Assembly (NCBI GenBank): GCA_051654905.1 | Contig: JBOFYY010000156.1 | Location: 62,001 to 126,000, forward strand | Direction of reading: 5' to 3' | Length of the DNA: 64,000 bases | From: JBOFIQ01 sp051654905 | GTDB taxonomy: Bacteria; Actinomycetota; Actinomycetes; Propionibacteriales; Propionibacteriaceae | Shown: one piece after another, positions 62,891 to 64,000 of the stretch | Position numbering within the stretch: the stretch's first letter is position 1 | Layout of the letters: the number at the start of each line of letters is the position of its first letter | Translations under genes and position numbers: made by a program | The notes under the pieces: generated by a model | What the model saw: the letters and a program-made list of their open reading frames with translations, nothing else | Databases searched by the model: none | What the model was told of the DNA's origin: nothing

Positions 62891-64000
62891 TTATTTAGAC
62901 CTTCCTTTAACAAAACAGTGACATCCATAGGATCCATTAGGTTCTCCACAGAAAAGATGCGATCTAGCACATCTTCACTCAATAGCTTCCGTTCGAGAAC
63001 AACTTCTTTGACAGATTTGCCAGTTGCAGCACATTCTTTACCGATTAGATCCCCTTCGTGATGTCCAATAATATCGTTAAGATAGGTAACAATACCAATT
63101 GAGTTCATTACAAAGTTTGAGCAAGTCTCTTTATTTGCAGAAATCCCAGAGACGCACTTCTCTTCCAGAACAGTACATGCATTACCAAGTAAAGTAATAG
63201 ACTCAAAAATAGCTTGAGCTATCGCTGGCTCCATTACATTAAGTTGCAGCTGCCCCGCATCAGCAGCCATAAGTACGCATATATCATTTCCGAATACCTT
63301 AAAGCATGCCTGATTGACAACTTCAGGAATAACAGGATTAACCTTAGCTGGCATAATTGAAGATCCAGCCTGCATTTCAGGTAGATTAATTTCCTTTAAT
63401 CCAGCACGTGGCCCCGAAGACAAAAGTCTTAGATCATTACAGATCTTGGAAAGTTTAAGGGCCAATCTCTTCAAGGCGCTATGCACTGAAACATAGTCAC
63501 CACAATCAGAAGTAGCTTCAATAAGATCTTTAGCTGAGGTAACTTTATACCCTGTCACCTCAGCAAGTTTCTTAGTAACTAATTCGACATAACCATCCGG
63601 AGTATTTAGAGCTGTACCAATTGCAGTTGCACCTAGATTCACTCCTAATAGCAATTCTGCATCACCTTTAATATTTTCAAGTTCTTTTTCTAGAGTAACC
63701 GCAAATGCATGGAATTCTTGCCCCAATGTCATAGGAACAGCATCTTGCAGCTGGGTACGCCCCATCTTCAATAGTTTATCAAACTCATTACCTTTTACGT
63801 GAAGAGCTTCTATCAACCCAGAAATTGCTGGTAACATCTTCTGAATAGAAGAATAAACACCCAACCTAAAACCACATGGGTAAGCATCATTAGTTGACTG
63901 ACTACGATTACAATGATCATTTGGATTAATCACATCATATGAGCCTTTTTCTAAAGAGCGATGCTCTAATGCCAAGTTAGCAATAACCTCATTTGTATTC
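62887..64000 (-). CDS. aspA: Aspartate ammonia-lyase (partial; N-terminus beyond window)
   Basis: The frame is open to the window edge (64000) and continues beyond; the visible part begins NTNEVIANLALEHRS. The signature GSSIMPAKVNP of the fumarase/aspartase superfamily is at about 63330-63370, and NPNDHCNRSQSTNDAYP is the substrate region. Pairing with a Dcu carrier favours aspartase over fumarase. It converts aspartate to fumarate and ammonia. First gene of the aspA-dcu operon as far as visible. Confidence 0.93.
   Translation of the reverse strand, partial: NTNEVIANLALEHRSLEKGSYDVINPNDHCNRSQSTNDAYPCGFRLGVYSSIQKMLPAISGLIEALHVKGNEFDKLLKMGRTQLQDAVPMTLGQEFHAFAVTLEKELENIKGDAELLLGVNLGATAIGTALNTPDGYVELVTKKLAEVTGYKVTSAKDLIEATSDCGDYVSVHSALKRLALKLSKICNDLRLLSSGPRAGLKEINLPEMQAGSSIMPAKVNPVIPEVVNQACFKVFGNDICVLMAADAGQLQLNVMEPAIAQAIFESITLLGNACTVLEEKCVSGISANKETCSNFVMNSIGIVTYLNDIIGHHEGDLIGKECAATGKSVKEVVLERKLLSEDVLDRIFSVENLMDPMDVTVLLKEGLNK

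Overview
The window is a chromosomal segment of an actinobacterium (Actinomycetota) with fairly low G+C for that phylum (judged by eye, not computed). The basis is gene content and order: ssrA/smpB/ftsX/ftsE/prfB, a PucR-type regulator followed by a discrete type II FAS set (fabD-acpP-fabF) beside a DUF3145 gene, DUF3052 next to a homodimeric aceE, glyS-zur-recO-uppS, and WhiB and DUF6907 proteins on a mobile element. Aspartase plus a Dcu carrier and a PTS-type dihydroxyacetone kinase suggest a facultatively anaerobic fermenter. I cannot name the genus.

Layout. 1-0.75 kb: remnant of an ABC-permease gene. 0.75-9.2 kb: ribosome rescue (tmRNA, SmpB), an FtsE/FtsX/M23-hydrolase division module and release factor 2. 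9.2-16.4 kb: ROK sugar kinase, YqeY, a catalytically altered site-2-protease-like membrane protein, tRNA-Val, nadE, DUF3052, aceE. 16.5-20.8 kb: PucR regulator and fatty-acid synthesis genes. 20.9-27.6 kb: S9 peptidase, MMPL exporter, NUDIX protein, YggS and a frameshifted AbiEi/DUF559-like gene. 27.5-31.8 kb: MoxR-DUF58-VWA-VWA operon. 31.9-37.3 kb: a membrane protein with a Ser/Pro repeat tail, HAD phosphatase, tRNA-Met, kup, a truncated SRPBCC gene and an AT-rich secreted/membrane pair.

37,281-45,594 is an 8.3-kb island integrated in the 3' end of tRNA-Asn(GTT). It is bounded by 82-bp direct repeats (79/82 identical) and has a second 17-bp repeat just inside each end (probable integrase arm sites). 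It encodes a tyrosine integrase, an Xis-like protein, a RecA-fold RepA-like ATPase, a variant WhiB, a putative capsid decoration protein and a major capsid protein, but no recognisable terminase, portal, protease or tail gene. Downstream of the capsid gene lies about 1 kb with no convincing gene and at least 17 hairpins. This looks like a capsid-encoding phage satellite (or reduced prophage) with a possible large structured RNA or cis-acting DNA region, and is the most interesting part of the window.

45.6-57.4 kb is core chromosome again: a short sigma-70 factor, dnaG, a FetB-like permease, dgt, dus, a DUF805 protein, a lysophospholipase-like hydrolase, glyS, zur/fur, recO and uppS. 57.4-64.0 kb holds dhaK-dhaL and a DhaM-HPr-Enzyme I fusion (PEP-driven dihydroxyacetone phosphorylation), then a Dcu-type C4-dicarboxylate carrier and aspartate ammonia-lyase, which runs off the right edge. 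Most convergent gene pairs are separated by strong perfect hairpins that act as terminators.
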